DNA from: Pelobacter sp. UBA6093
Lineage (GTDB): Bacteria > Desulfobacterota > Desulfuromonadia > Desulfuromonadales > Syntrophotaleaceae
Direction: 5' to 3'
Assembly (NCBI GenBank): GCA_002435955.1
Contig: DIWZ01000014.1
Location: forward strand, 2,990 to 66,989
DNA length: 64,000 bases
The position numbers and the translations under genes are program-made. This document shows positions 38,970 through 47,766 of this stretch, one piece after another; the stretch's first letter is position 1; every line of letters begins with the position of its first letter. The notes under the pieces were generated by a model. That model did not search any database and was not told where the DNA came from. It saw only the letters and a list, made by a program, of their open reading frames with translations.

Positions 38970-40103
38970 TTATAAAAAAGCCTCGATCAAATGGTCGTAA
39001 ATGAGCCACCCGGCCAGATCCATGCGCCAATATCCGTCCTGCAGGGCCAGATGTTTGCCACAGCGGGCCACGGCGGCGGGGAAAGCGGCCATTACTCCCT
39101 CGCCGAAATGCCGGATAAAGGCTTCTTCCGCCACCCCTTCGGCGGTGCGCAGGCCGAGATAAAGGGTTTCGGCCATGGCGCCCCGGCGATCGAACGACTC
39201 CAGCATCAGGGCCGGATCTTCGCCCCGCTCCAGCTGCATCGCATATGCTGCCAGATCCGGTGGCACTGACCAGCGTTCTCCCCATCCGACAGGAAAAAAC
39301 GAGTGTGCCCCGGCTCCGATCCCCAGATAGGCCTGCCGTCGCCAATAAGTGAGATTGTGGCGGCAAGCGTGTCCCGGTCTGGCATAGTTGGAGATTTCAT
39401 AATGCGTGTAACCGGCAGCCAGCAGTCGGTCCTGGATGGAAAGATACAGCTCGCGATAGGTCTCTTCTTCCGGCAGCGGCAGGCCGCCGGCCCGGTGAAG
39501 GTGATAAAAGGGAGTGGCTTCCTCGACGGTCAATCCGTAACAGGAAAGATGCTCGGGTTCCAGCCGCAGCAGCGCTTCAAGGTCCTTCATCAGATCCTTG
39601 CGCCGTTGTCCGGGCAGGCCGAACATCAGATCGCAGGAGAGATTGGTAAACCCGGCCTGACGGGCCTGGCGAAAAGCAGCCGTGGCCTCTTCAGGTGAAT
39701 GACTGCGGCCGAGCCGCTCCAGAAAGCCGGCATGCAGGGACTGGATGCCTAGCGACAAGCGGTTGATGCCGGCCGCTCGATAACCCAGCAGATTTTCCAG
39801 GTTGACGGTGCCGGGATTGGCTTCCAGGGAAATTTCTGCCTGGGAGACGATGCCCGGCCATGTCTCGAGCGCGTTCAGGATCGTAGCGACAGCTGTCGGA
39901 GAGAGCAGCGAGGGCGTTCCGCCGCCGAAAAAAACGGTGGTTAGCGGCGTCTGCAGACGTTCCCGGTTGGGTGCCAGAGACAGCTGCTGCAGCAAGCGCT
40001 CAGGGTAGCTGGTCAGCTCCGAGGACTGCCCGGTAACGGAGAAAAAATCGCAGTAGGGGCATTTGGTGCGACAGAAGGGCACATGTATGTAAAGGGAGGA
40101 CAT
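38970..40103 (-). CDS. hemW: radical SAM heme chaperone HemW
   Basis: 377 residues from MSSLYIHVPFC. CRTKCPYCDF carries the CxxxCxxC radical-SAM [4Fe-4S] motif, followed by VFFGGGTPSLL and LSLGIQSLHAGFLERLGRSHS typical of the HemN/HemW group. The shorter N-terminus and CxxxCxxCxF match HemW, a heme-binding protein that delivers heme to respiratory enzymes, rather than coproporphyrinogen dehydrogenase HemN. It follows the UspA gene on the same strand. Confidence 0.9.
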   Translation of the reverse strand: MSSLYIHVPFCRTKCPYCDFFSVTGQSSELTSYPERLLQQLSLAPNRERLQTPLTTVFFGGGTPSLLSPTAVATILNALETWPGIVSQAEISLEANPGTVNLENLLGYRAAGINRLSLGIQSLHAGFLERLGRSHSPEEATAAFRQARQAGFTNLSCDLMFGLPGQRRKDLMKDLEALLRLEPEHLSCYGLTVEEATPFYHLHRAGGLPLPEEETYRELYLSIQDRLLAAGYTHYEISNYARPGHACRHNLTYWRRQAYLGIGAGAHSFFPVGWGERWSVPPDLAAYAMQLERGEDPALMLESFDRRGAMAETLYLGLRTAEGVAEEAFIRHFGEGVMAAFPAAVARCGKHLALQDGYWRMDLAGWLIYDHLIEAFL

Positions 40104-40131
40104 AACGACCTGCTTGAGGCGCAGAGGGTGA

Positions 40132-40602
40132 TTAATCAATTACCCATACTGCCAGATCCTCGGCTTTTTGGATCAGGTCACGGGAAACGCTGCCCAATAC
40201 CACCTGTTTCATCATGGACAGTCCTCTTCGGCCGACCACGATTGTGTCGCAGCCGCGCGCCTGCGCCTCATCGAGAATGTCCTGGGCTATGCCCCGCCGC
40301 AGGGGCTTGGACACCAGCTTCAGCCGCTCGATGGGAAACCGTCGATCCTTAAAAAGCCGGGCAGCGTCCGACAGCATCCGTTTCACCTCGGTCAATTCTT
40401 GACGATGATCGTCGTCGCCGTGCAGTTCAACCTCTTCGGGTCCCAGCAGTTCGGTCAATACCTCTTCCCCGCAGGGCACCCCGGTAAGTACCGCGAACAG
40501 GGTCACGCTGCAGTCGGGCAGGCTGGGTAGGACATCGGCAGCATACGCGGCAGCCCGCCGGGACGCCGGGGAACAATCCAGCGCCACAAGAATCTTTTTC
40601 AC
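40132..40602 (-). CDS. universal stress protein UspA family
   Basis: 156 residues. MKKILVALDCSPASRRAAAYA is the start of the Usp fold and GCDTIVVGRRGLSMMKQVVLGSVSRDLIQ is the G-x2-G-x9-GS ATP-binding signature. A single Usp domain in the cytoplasm. It lies 19 bases after the last antiporter gene and upstream of hemW, so it is probably co-transcribed with the antiporter operon; UspA proteins often accompany ion transporters as regulators, but that link here is inferred from position only. Confidence 0.9.
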   Translation of the reverse strand: MKKILVALDCSPASRRAAAYAADVLPSLPDCSVTLFAVLTGVPCGEEVLTELLGPEEVELHGDDDHRQELTEVKRMLSDAARLFKDRRFPIERLKLVSKPLRRGIAQDILDEAQARGCDTIVVGRRGLSMMKQVVLGSVSRDLIQKAEDLAVWVID

Positions 40603-40621
40603 GAATAAACCTCCGGTTTCG

Positions 40622-42394
40622 TTACCCGATAAAAAACAACAGAGACATGACAGTCAGAAAGAGTACCGCCAGCAGTACGCCAACCCCGACGGGGTAGGCA
40701 CCCTCGCGGGCACGGCGTTCTATGCGCCCCATTTCCTGCTGAATAGGCTGTTGGCTCATCCCTTGTATTCGATAATAGGGGATCAGCACCAGTTTCTGCA
40801 AATATACCCCGGGGGATGCGAAAAAACGCGCTGTCAACTCCGGAATGCGGCGCACGAAGACCTTGTCCGCCCAGCTGTTCAGGCCATTGAAGACCCGGTC
40901 GGTGACGGACACGAACAGTTTCCCTCCCTTGCGGTAGAACCAGTCGCTGTCCAGGGAGATGGTATCGGTGCGTTTCAGCAGGGGCAAAAACATGAAGAAG
41001 GCGAGGGCTGAAAAGAGCAGCAGCTGCAACTGATTGATGGTGTGCTCGAAGGTATAGGGTTTGAAATGCACAGGAAAAGGCAGAATCGCGTACAACGGCT
41101 GGGGATAAAAGCCGAGAAACAGGCAGAGGAAGGCCATGAAAAACATGGCGGCCTGCATGTGTGCCGGTGCCTCTGCGGGGCGCAAGCCACGGTCCTTGGC
41201 GAAAAACACGAAATAAGGGAACTTGATCCCGGCATGCAGGAAGACCCCGGCTGAGGCGACCTCCAGCACCAGCCAGACCCAGTAGAGCCCCTGGTGGACG
41301 CTGGCCTCGATAATCATCGGCTTGCTGGTGTAGCCGGAAAAGCCGGGAAAGGAGGAGATGGCCAAAGCCCCGATACAACCGAAAATCAAGGTAAAGGGCA
41401 TGGATTTATACAGCCCACCCAGCTCGGTGCATTTGCTTTTGCCGGTCATATGCAGCACCGCGCCGGCGCTCATCCACAACAGGGCTTTGTAGATGATATG
41501 ACTGAAGGCATGGGCCACCGCACCATTGAGAGCCAGGGCGGTGCCGATGCCGATGCCACAGACCATGAATCCGACCTGATTGATAATGCTGTAGGCCAGA
41601 ATACGGCGCATGTCGTTTTCCAGGATGGCGTAGACGATGCCATAGATCGCCATGATGCCGCCCACCACCATGAGGATTTCCCAGCCCGGGAAACCGCGGA
41701 TCAGGGTGTAGACGGCGGTTTTGGTAGTGTAGGCGGTCAGGATGATGCCACCGGTCACGGTGGCCTCGGGGTAGGCGTCCGAGAGCCAGGCGGAAAACGG
41801 CGGCGCCGCAGCATTGACCAGGAACCCGAGCAAAATCAGATAGGCCGGCAGACTTCTGTCGGTAAACGCTTCAAAGCCGACCGAGCCGCCGGCGTGCAGA
41901 TGCAACAGGATCCCCGCCAGAAAGCACAGACCGCCGAGCAGGTGAATCATGACATAGCGAAAACCTGCCCGGTTGGCCTTTTCGGTCCGCCGCGCCAGGA
42001 TCAGGAAAGTGGAGGCGACGGCCATGACTTCCCAGAACAGATACAAAGAGATCAGGTCGCCCGCGAATACCGCCCCGAGGCTGGCGCCGATGTAGAACAG
42101 GGCCGCCACATGCTCGTGCCAGCCGCGCAAATGGGCGGCGAACAGGAACGCCGCAAACGCGTTGAGGGTAAATACGTAACCGAAGGCCTTGCTCAAGCGG
42201 TCCACGCGCAGCAGGGTCAGATCGTGGCCGAACAGCTGATAGTGCCAGCCGGTTCCCGGTGCGAGGGTGGTGATGAGCCAGAAAGTCAACACCGGCACCG
42301 CAATGATGGCGATTTTGCGCGCTTTCCCGGGGAGCAGGGGCAGCAGCAGCGCCCCTACAAAGAAGATCAGCGAAGGAGGCAGCCATTCAGTCAT
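40622..42394 (-). CDS. antiporter subunit D-like protein, third copy, long form
   Basis: 590 residues, about 14-15 membrane helices plus an extended C-terminus (from about 470: a soluble/amphipathic stretch and a final helix). It belongs to the proton-conducting NuoL/M/N-MrpA/D family. The TM5 Glu is present (LYLFWEV, E122), as are K225 (TTKTAVY) and the H295/H299/K303 motif (AHAFSHIIYK). The usual TM7 Lys is replaced by Asn (N194 in FLVNAAAPPFSAWL). It overlaps the 83-residue gene upstream by 8 bases. Last large subunit of the operon. Confidence 0.85.
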   Translation of the reverse strand: MTEWLPPSLIFFVGALLLPLLPGKARKIAIIAVPVLTFWLITTLAPGTGWHYQLFGHDLTLLRVDRLSKAFGYVFTLNAFAAFLFAAHLRGWHEHVAALFYIGASLGAVFAGDLISLYLFWEVMAVASTFLILARRTEKANRAGFRYVMIHLLGGLCFLAGILLHLHAGGSVGFEAFTDRSLPAYLILLGFLVNAAAPPFSAWLSDAYPEATVTGGIILTAYTTKTAVYTLIRGFPGWEILMVVGGIMAIYGIVYAILENDMRRILAYSIINQVGFMVCGIGIGTALALNGAVAHAFSHIIYKALLWMSAGAVLHMTGKSKCTELGGLYKSMPFTLIFGCIGALAISSFPGFSGYTSKPMIIEASVHQGLYWVWLVLEVASAGVFLHAGIKFPYFVFFAKDRGLRPAEAPAHMQAAMFFMAFLCLFLGFYPQPLYAILPFPVHFKPYTFEHTINQLQLLLFSALAFFMFLPLLKRTDTISLDSDWFYRKGGKLFVSVTDRVFNGLNSWADKVFVRRIPELTARFFASPGVYLQKLVLIPYYRIQGMSQQPIQQEMGRIERRAREGAYPVGVGVLLAVLFLTVMSLLFFIG

Positions 42395-42638
42395 AGTAAT
42401 CCTCTTTGCGCTTCAGCACGAACCCGAGCAGCTTGGAGCCGATAATTATGAGAGCGCAGGAGAGAAAGCCGCCCACGGCATAAAATCCGGGCCAGCTTTC
42501 CACGCGGTGGAAAAGGGTATGTTTGTGCATGAACAGGTCTGGCAAAACAGTCAACGCCAACAGGATGTAGAAAGCGATGCGCAGCTTGCGGATGTTTTGC
42601 GGATGATCCAACCAGTCCCATTCGCGTTTAGGCTTCAT
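42387..42638 (-). CDS. small two-helix membrane protein of the antiporter operon
   Basis: 83 residues from MKPKREWDWL, with GAGG eight bases upstream; longer in-frame starts exist. Two hydrophobic segments (LRIAFYILLALTVLPDLF and GGFLSCALIIIGSKLLGFVL) are separated by MHKHTLFHRVESWPG, and the C-terminus is charged (KRKEDYYD). No named family recognised. Its stop overlaps the start of the third antiporter subunit, so it is likely an accessory subunit of the same complex. Confidence 0.7.
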   Translation of the reverse strand: MKPKREWDWLDHPQNIRKLRIAFYILLALTVLPDLFMHKHTLFHRVESWPGFYAVGGFLSCALIIIGSKLLGFVLKRKEDYYD

Positions 42639-42788
42639 AGCGATATCCTCAACCTGGTTTTTCATTCGGTAACGGTTCTTTTCCGTCGTGGCAGAGGCAA
42701 GCCACAAGGTGACCAGCCAAAGCGAAAATTCTCGAATTCAGATGCAAATGACAAGGTGTTCAGTCGGAATTACTGGATCAATATCGAT

Positions 42789-44258
42789 CTAGCGGAACAA
42801 GGCCGCATGGACCAGTTCCAGGAAAACACCGGGGAAGAAAAACAGTCCCACCGACGCCAGTGCGGTCAGAGTCAGGGGGATCAGGCACAACAGCGGCGCT
42901 TCCTGAATCACTTCGCCGGCCCCGGTATCTCGCGGTCCGGCAAAAAAGCCCCGATAAACGATGGGCAGGAAATAGGCTGCATTGAGCAGCGAGCTGGTCA
43001 GCAGCACCAGCAACAACACCCATTGATCGGCCTCGACGGCCCCCAGCAGCAAATTCCACTTGCTGATGAAGCCCCCCAGCGGCGGGATGCCGATGATGGA
43101 CAGGGCGCCGAGCAGAAAGGCGCCGTAGGTTACCGGCATGCGGCGTCCCAGCCCGTCCATTTCGCTGATGTACTTCTTGTGGCTGGCCACATAAATGGCG
43201 CCGGCGCAGAAAAACAGGGTGATCTTGCCAAAAGCGTGCATGGCGATGTGCAGCAGGCCGCCGGTCATGCCGGCCGCTGTCAGCATCCCGGCGCCCAGCA
43301 CCATGTAGGACAGCTGGCCGATGGTGGAGTAGGCCAGCCGCCGTTTGAGATTGTCCTGGGTAAGGGCAATCAGCGAAGCAACCAGGATCGTGATCGAAGT
43401 CAGTGTGGTGATTATCGTGCCGTAATCGAGTTCGCGCAGCAGCGCGGGGCCGAATATGAAGAAGATAACGCGCAGGATGGAAAACACGCCGACCTTGACC
43501 ACGGCTACCCCGTGCAGGAAGGAACTCACCGGGGTCGGGGCGACCATCGCCGCAGGCAGCCAGCCGTGCATGGGCATGATAGCGGCCTTGGCAAAGCCCA
43601 ACAGAAACAGGACCAGCAGCAGGGCCAGGGTGGCCGGCGAAGCCTGTCCGGCGAGGATGCCTCCCACGGTAAAATCGAGGGTGCCAGTCAGCGCGTAGGT
43701 GATCAGCATGGCCGGCAACACCAGGCCGATGGAGGTTCCCAGGATGTAGATCAGGTATTTACGACCGGAAAAACGCGCCTCGGCATTGCGTTCGTGGGTG
43801 ACCAGCGGATAGGTGGCCAGGGACAACATCTCGTAAAACAGGTAAAGGGTCAGCAGGTTGGCGGAAAAGGCAACGCCGATAGTAGCGGCGATGGCCAGGG
43901 CGAAGGCGGCGAAGTATCTGGTCTGATCGTGCTCCTTCAGTTTCCGCATATAACCGATGGAATATACCGAAGTGCAGATCCATAAAAACGAGGCTACCAG
44001 GGCAAAATACATGCCCATGGCATCCACCCGCAACTGTATGGGCACCCCGGGCACCACCTCGGCCAGGGTCAGAACGAAACCATGGCCGGCCAGTACCGAC
44101 GGCAGCATGGCCGCTACCAGAACGAATTTTCCGACGGCGGCCAGCAGGGTCCAGAACTCACGCAGGTTCGGTTTGCGGCCGGAAAGCATAATGGGCACTG
44201 CGGCCGCTAGCGATATGCCGATGGCCGCCAGGGGCAACAGGGAAGACTGATAGGTCAT
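42789..44258 (-). CDS. antiporter subunit D-like protein, second copy
   Basis: 489 residues from MTYQSSLLPL. NuoM/MrpD-type 14-helix subunit. All channel residues expected for the family are seen: E143 in TM5 (LYLFYEML), K224 in TM7 (GFAKAAIMPMHGWLP), K255 in TM8 (VAVVKVGV), H337/H341/K345 (HIAMHAFGK) and a Lys in GGFISKWNLL. This is the most canonical of the three antiporter-like subunits. The gene follows the first copy with a 17-base gap after its stop. Confidence 0.9.
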   Translation of the reverse strand: MTYQSSLLPLAAIGISLAAAVPIMLSGRKPNLREFWTLLAAVGKFVLVAAMLPSVLAGHGFVLTLAEVVPGVPIQLRVDAMGMYFALVASFLWICTSVYSIGYMRKLKEHDQTRYFAAFALAIAATIGVAFSANLLTLYLFYEMLSLATYPLVTHERNAEARFSGRKYLIYILGTSIGLVLPAMLITYALTGTLDFTVGGILAGQASPATLALLLVLFLLGFAKAAIMPMHGWLPAAMVAPTPVSSFLHGVAVVKVGVFSILRVIFFIFGPALLRELDYGTIITTLTSITILVASLIALTQDNLKRRLAYSTIGQLSYMVLGAGMLTAAGMTGGLLHIAMHAFGKITLFFCAGAIYVASHKKYISEMDGLGRRMPVTYGAFLLGALSIIGIPPLGGFISKWNLLLGAVEADQWVLLLVLLTSSLLNAAYFLPIVYRGFFAGPRDTGAGEVIQEAPLLCLIPLTLTALASVGLFFFPGVFLELVHAALFR

Positions 44259-44274
44259 GATTGTTTCGATGCTC

Positions 44275-45768
44275 CTAGGGGGCAAATCCGGGCGGCAGGG
44301 CAAGGCGAATAACATTTTCGATCAGCGGGCCGGTGCCCAGACCGACCACCAGCAGGGCCACGGCGGTCAACACCAGCGGACTGAGCAGAAGCGGCGGAGC
44401 ATCCCCGCACGGCTGCGAGGCGGAGGGCACATCCTCACCGGCTGGTTTGAAATAGGCCAGTTCGAAGAGGCGGAAAAACAGCACCGCATTGATCAGGCTG
44501 CTTGCCAGCAGGGCCGCTACGAACTCCCAGTGCTGCGCCTGGACAGCTCCGAGGAGCAGATACCACTTGCTGAAAAAGCCGCAGGTCGGGGGGATGCCGA
44601 TCATGGAGAAGGCGCCGACGGTAAAGGCGGCCATGGTCAGGGGCATGCGCCGATAAAGGCCGTGCAGGCGGTCGAATTCCAGGCTTCCAGTCCGGTAGAT
44701 GATGGCCGCGGCGGCCAGAAACAGGCACAGAGTCATCAGCGCATCGTTGACGATGTGCAGCATCGCGCCGGTCATGCCGGTGCCGTTGGCAAGCCAGACG
44801 CCGCCGACCATGTAGCCGACTTCGGCAATCAGGATATAGGTCAGCATGCGGCGCAGATTGCGTTGCGCCAATGCCAGGCCCGAGGCGCACAGGATCGCCA
44901 GCGAGGCGGCCCAGACGATGCCGGCCTGCACGCCGGCGTGGGCAAAGAAGGTGTAGTCAGGTGAAAAGATGGAGAACATGACGCGGATCATCAGATAGAT
45001 GGTGACCTTGGTCATCAACGGTGCGATCATCACCCCGGCCCCTGTCGGCGCCTGGCTGTAGGCGTTGGGCAGCCAGATGTGCAGCGGGAACAGAGCCATC
45101 TTGACCCACAGGCCCACCAGCAGAAAGGCAAACGCGGTGGCGATGGCGGCGGGTGCGTTGAGCCCCGGCAGAATGCTGGCGATATCCGCCATGTTCAGGG
45201 TGCCGGTGAGGATATAGAGATAACCGACCCCGAGCAGATAGAAACAGGCGCCGATGGAGCCCATGATGATGTAGTTGAAGCTTGAAAGAGCAGCGCGGCC
45301 GGAACCCATGGCGATCAACCCGTAGGTGGTGATGGAGGTGATTTCGAGCAGCACGTAAAGGTTGAAGGCGTCTCCGGTCAGCACCAGGCCGAGCAAGCCG
45401 GCCACCAGGATCATGTACAGTGTGAAAAACAGATGCTCCCGGCCGGGCAGTTCGTTTTGGACGCTTTTCAGGGCGCTGCAGGTAGCCAGCAGGGCCACGC
45501 CGGATACCAGCAGTAGCATCAGTGCGCTCAACGGATCGATGACCAGTTCAATGCCGAACGGCGGTTGCCAGTTTCCGACCGTGTAGCGGTAGGCGCCGTG
45601 ATGCAGCACCCGCAGCAGGGTCAGCAGGGCCCCGATGGTCGAAAAGGTCAGGGCTCCAAGACTTAACGGGCCGATCCAGGCGCGGGAAACGCGGCCCAGC
45701 AGGTTGACGGCAAAGGCCGCCAGCAGTGGTGCCATCATGACATACATATGCAGGTTCGTGGAGGTCAT
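44275..45768 (-). CDS. mrpD: antiporter subunit MrpD/MbhH-like, first copy
   Basis: 497 residues, overlapping mrpC by 4 bases (ATGA). MrpD/MbhH-type subunit: E142 in TM5 (LYVLLEITSITTYG), K223 in TM7 (GLWVKMALFPLHIWLP), K254 (LMTKVTIY) and K401 (GFFSKWYLLLG) are present. In the H-x3-HA-x2-K element the sequence reads HIVNDALMT, so the second His is Asp and the Lys is Thr (T346). Position immediately after mrpC matches mbhH/mrpD in known operons. Confidence 0.9.
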   Translation of the reverse strand: MTSTNLHMYVMMAPLLAAFAVNLLGRVSRAWIGPLSLGALTFSTIGALLTLLRVLHHGAYRYTVGNWQPPFGIELVIDPLSALMLLLVSGVALLATCSALKSVQNELPGREHLFFTLYMILVAGLLGLVLTGDAFNLYVLLEITSITTYGLIAMGSGRAALSSFNYIIMGSIGACFYLLGVGYLYILTGTLNMADIASILPGLNAPAAIATAFAFLLVGLWVKMALFPLHIWLPNAYSQAPTGAGVMIAPLMTKVTIYLMIRVMFSIFSPDYTFFAHAGVQAGIVWAASLAILCASGLALAQRNLRRMLTYILIAEVGYMVGGVWLANGTGMTGAMLHIVNDALMTLCLFLAAAAIIYRTGSLEFDRLHGLYRRMPLTMAAFTVGAFSMIGIPPTCGFFSKWYLLLGAVQAQHWEFVAALLASSLINAVLFFRLFELAYFKPAGEDVPSASQPCGDAPPLLLSPLVLTAVALLVVGLGTGPLIENVIRLALPPGFAP

Positions 45769-46154
45769 CGGCCGATCTTCTCCAGGATTTCATCCTCTTC
45801 GAGGGTGCCGTACTGACGGTAGATGCGGATCAAGATGGCCAGGGCCACTCCGGTGATGCTGACGGAGACGACGATGGCGGTCAACATCAGCACGTGGGGC
45901 AGGGGGTTGATCACCTGGGTCGCATCGATGCCGTGGCTCAGGGCGGCGTGCTTGTCGACAATGGGGATGCTGCCACCCCGCTTTACGCCGATGGAAACGT
46001 AAAAGAGAATGATGGCGGTCTGAAAGATGTTCATGCCGAGCAGCTTCTTGACCAGGTTGCGCTTACCGATCATGGCGTAGAAGCCGATCATCATCAGCAC
46101 TACGTAAATCCAATAATTGTACTTGGCGACGATTTCCGCCAGCAGTTGTTCCAT
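45765..46154 (-). CDS. mrpC: antiporter subunit MrpC/MbhG (NuoK-like)
   Basis: 129 residues, three membrane helices. YWIYVVLMMIGFYAMI, KKLLGMNIFQTAIILFYVSIG and the conserved DPLPHVLMLTAIVV-type motif (here NPLPHVLMLTAIVVSVSITGVALAI) identify a NuoK/MrpC homologue, extended by an insert after helix 2 (residues about 57-85) as in MrpC. It starts one base after the mrpB stop. Confidence 0.93.
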   Translation of the reverse strand: MEQLLAEIVAKYNYWIYVVLMMIGFYAMIGKRNLVKKLLGMNIFQTAIILFYVSIGVKRGGSIPIVDKHAALSHGIDATQVINPLPHVLMLTAIVVSVSITGVALAILIRIYRQYGTLEEDEILEKIGR

Positions 46155-46155
46155 T

Positions 46156-46635
46156 TCAGAGTCCCTCGTCCATCTCGCCGCCGGAACCGAGGTCCCAGAA
46201 CAGCGAGGTCATGATACTCATGACTGCGATACCCACGCCCACCTCCACCACAAAAATGCCGAGGGACCGCCATTCCACAGGCCCGAGGGGGAGGATTCGG
46301 TCCAGCGCGCTGTAATCCAGGAACAGTCCGCCCAACAGAGCGCACAATAGGCCAGTTCCCGTGTAGATCAACACCCCCACATTGCCGAGAACGGCGTTGA
46401 CCCGCTCCGACATGAACCGCAGGGAGGTGCGCAGATCGTAGGCCAGCGCCAGCAGGATGAAGGAGGCGCCCAGCACCACCCCGCCTTGAAACCCGCCGCC
46501 GGGGCTGTAGTGGCCGTGTACGATGACGTAAAGGCCGTAAAGCTGGATGAAGGGTATCATCAGTCTCACGGCGGTGCGGATGATCAGATTCTCGCCGGCG
46601 GGGCGATCCTTGACCCGTTCCTGCAGCAGTTTCAT
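46156..46635 (-). CDS. mrpB: antiporter subunit MrpB/MbhF domain protein
   Basis: 159 residues with four membrane segments. IIRTAVRLMIPFIQLYGLYVIVHGHYSPGGGFQGGVVLGAS is the conserved MnhB (PF04039) core, in which HGHxSPGGGFQGG is diagnostic. It overlaps the preceding MbhE-like gene by 4 bases. In Mrp complexes this subunit packs at the interface with MrpA. Confidence 0.93.
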   Translation of the reverse strand: MKLLQERVKDRPAGENLIIRTAVRLMIPFIQLYGLYVIVHGHYSPGGGFQGGVVLGASFILLALAYDLRTSLRFMSERVNAVLGNVGVLIYTGTGLLCALLGGLFLDYSALDRILPLGPVEWRSLGIFVVEVGVGIAVMSIMTSLFWDLGSGGEMDEGL

Positions 46636-46904
46636 GATTTCTGCCTCCGCAGCACGCAGACTACCGCCAGCCCCGCGCAGTAGATGACCACAGTTTCAAA
46701 CATGGTGTCGTAACCGCGGTAGTCGCCGAGGATGGCGGTGACGAGGTTCGGTACATGGGTCTGTTCCACCGCCCGCTCGATATAGACCGGTGACACGTGG
46801 CTGCTGGCCGGTGAGGCCGCATCACCCCAGGCGGCGAAGTCCTTGGTGCCGTACAGCAAGGCGACTCCAGTGGCCAGGGTGGCGAGAAAGGCGAACGCTT
46901 TCAA
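46632..46904 (-). CDS. MbhE-like subunit (C-terminal part of MrpA)
   Basis: 90 residues with a TTG start at 46904: AAGGAG lies six bases before it and the start overlaps the upstream stop as TTGA. One N-terminal membrane helix (FAFLATLATGVALLYG), a periplasmic loop (PVYIERAVEQTHVPNLVTAILGDYRGYDTMFETVVIY, with the DYRGYDTxxE motif of MbhE and MrpA) and a second helix. In classical Mrp operons this is fused to the end of MrpA; here, as in MBH hydrogenases, it is separate. Confidence 0.85.
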   Translation of the reverse strand: MKAFAFLATLATGVALLYGTKDFAAWGDAASPASSHVSPVYIERAVEQTHVPNLVTAILGDYRGYDTMFETVVIYCAGLAVVCVLRRQKS

Positions 46905-47146
46905 TCCTTGCTCCTTCGTGTAGTGCGGAAGATGGCGGCGATAAACAACACACTGCTGATGCCGGCACCGACCGTCGCCTCGGTGAAAGCCACGTCGACA
47001 GCCCCCATTTCCGCCCAGAGAAGGCACATGAGAAAACTGTAGACGCCGAAAATCACCACGGCGCCGAGCAGGTCGCGGGTATTGATGGCGGCCACCGCGC
47101 AGACCACTACCAGGGCCAGTATAAGCAGGTCCAGTTGCCAGATCAT
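46901..47146 (-). CDS. MbhD-like subunit (DUF4040, part of MrpA)
   Basis: 81 residues, three membrane helices. LLGAVVIFGVYSFLMCLLWAEMGAVDVAFTEATVGAGISSVLFI matches the DUF4040/MbhD motif (DVAFTEAxVGAG), the conserved acidic stretch found in the NuoJ-like part of MrpA. It overlaps the mrpG stop and the MbhE-like start by 4 bases each. Confidence 0.9.
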   Translation of the reverse strand: MIWQLDLLILALVVVCAVAAINTRDLLGAVVIFGVYSFLMCLLWAEMGAVDVAFTEATVGAGISSVLFIAAIFRTTRRSKD

Positions 47147-47466
47147 TGCGGCTCATCCTTTTTGGTCCAGGGTTCCACGCCGATGATCAGCGCCGCTTCG
47201 GTCACCGCATGGGTGGCAGTGGGACTGGCGATAAAGACAAACGCGGCGATGGCCAGGATCTTGAAACTGACCAGCAGATTGCTCGGCGAAAAGTCGGCCA
47301 GGTTGTACAAGGCGATGCCGACAATCACCAGTACCGCTGCCAATGAATCACATTTGCCTGCCGCATGCAGGCGGGTATAGAAATCGGGAAACCGCAGCAC
47401 CCCGAGTACGCCAACGGCGAAAAAAAAGATTCCGGCAACAATAAGAAATCCAGCGGCCCAGAGCAT
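47143..47466 (-). CDS. mrpG: antiporter subunit MrpG/MbhC
   Basis: 107 residues, three membrane helices. GVLGVLRFPDFYTRLHAAGKCDSLAAVLVIVGIAL is the MnhG signature (R-x-PD-x2-xRxHA), and SPTATHAVTEAAL the conserved end. It lies 21 bases after mrpF. Confidence 0.94.
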   Translation of the reverse strand: MLWAAGFLIVAGIFFFAVGVLGVLRFPDFYTRLHAAGKCDSLAAVLVIVGIALYNLADFSPSNLLVSFKILAIAAFVFIASPTATHAVTEAALIIGVEPWTKKDEPQ

Positions 47467-47487
47467 TCCCGGCCTCCTTTCAGAAAT

Positions 47488-47766
47488 TTATTCCCCCGGC
47501 AGGTTTCTATTCCGCAGGAAGTACTTGGCCGCGCCGAGGGTCGCAATGAAGTTGAGCAGCGCATAAGCGATGGCGATATCTACGAACATCGATACGTTGT
47601 CGTAGAGGACACCGATGATCAGCAGCAGAACCGTGGTTTTGGTGCCGATCACGTTGCCGCCGAGAATCCGGTCAAGTATGGTGGGGCCGCCTACCACCCG
47701 CACCAGGCACAGGGCCATCAGCAGAAGCAGGGCTATGCCGCAGCCAAGAAAAAGATATTCCATCAT
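47488..47766 (-). CDS. mrpF: antiporter subunit MrpF/MbhB
   Basis: 92 residues, three membrane helices. RVVGGPTILDRILGGNVIGTKTTVLLLI is the MnhF motif (GPT-x2-DR-x3-N), followed by DIAIAYALLNFIATLGAAKYF. The first of two ATGs overlaps the mrpE stop as ATGA. Confidence 0.94.
   Translation of the reverse strand: MMEYLFLGCGIALLLLMALCLVRVVGGPTILDRILGGNVIGTKTTVLLLIIGVLYDNVSMFVDIAIAYALLNFIATLGAAKYFLRNRNLPGE

Noticed and set aside
40599..41378. 259-residue minus-strand ORF overlapping the long antiporter subunit
   Set aside because: Out-of-frame shadow of the antiporter gene; Arg/Pro/His-rich translation with no membrane or domain pattern.
42267..43985. 572-residue plus-strand ORF opposite the antiporter genes
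   Set aside because: Antisense to conserved membrane subunits; Gln/Gly/Asp-rich composition typical of reversed hydrophobic codons.
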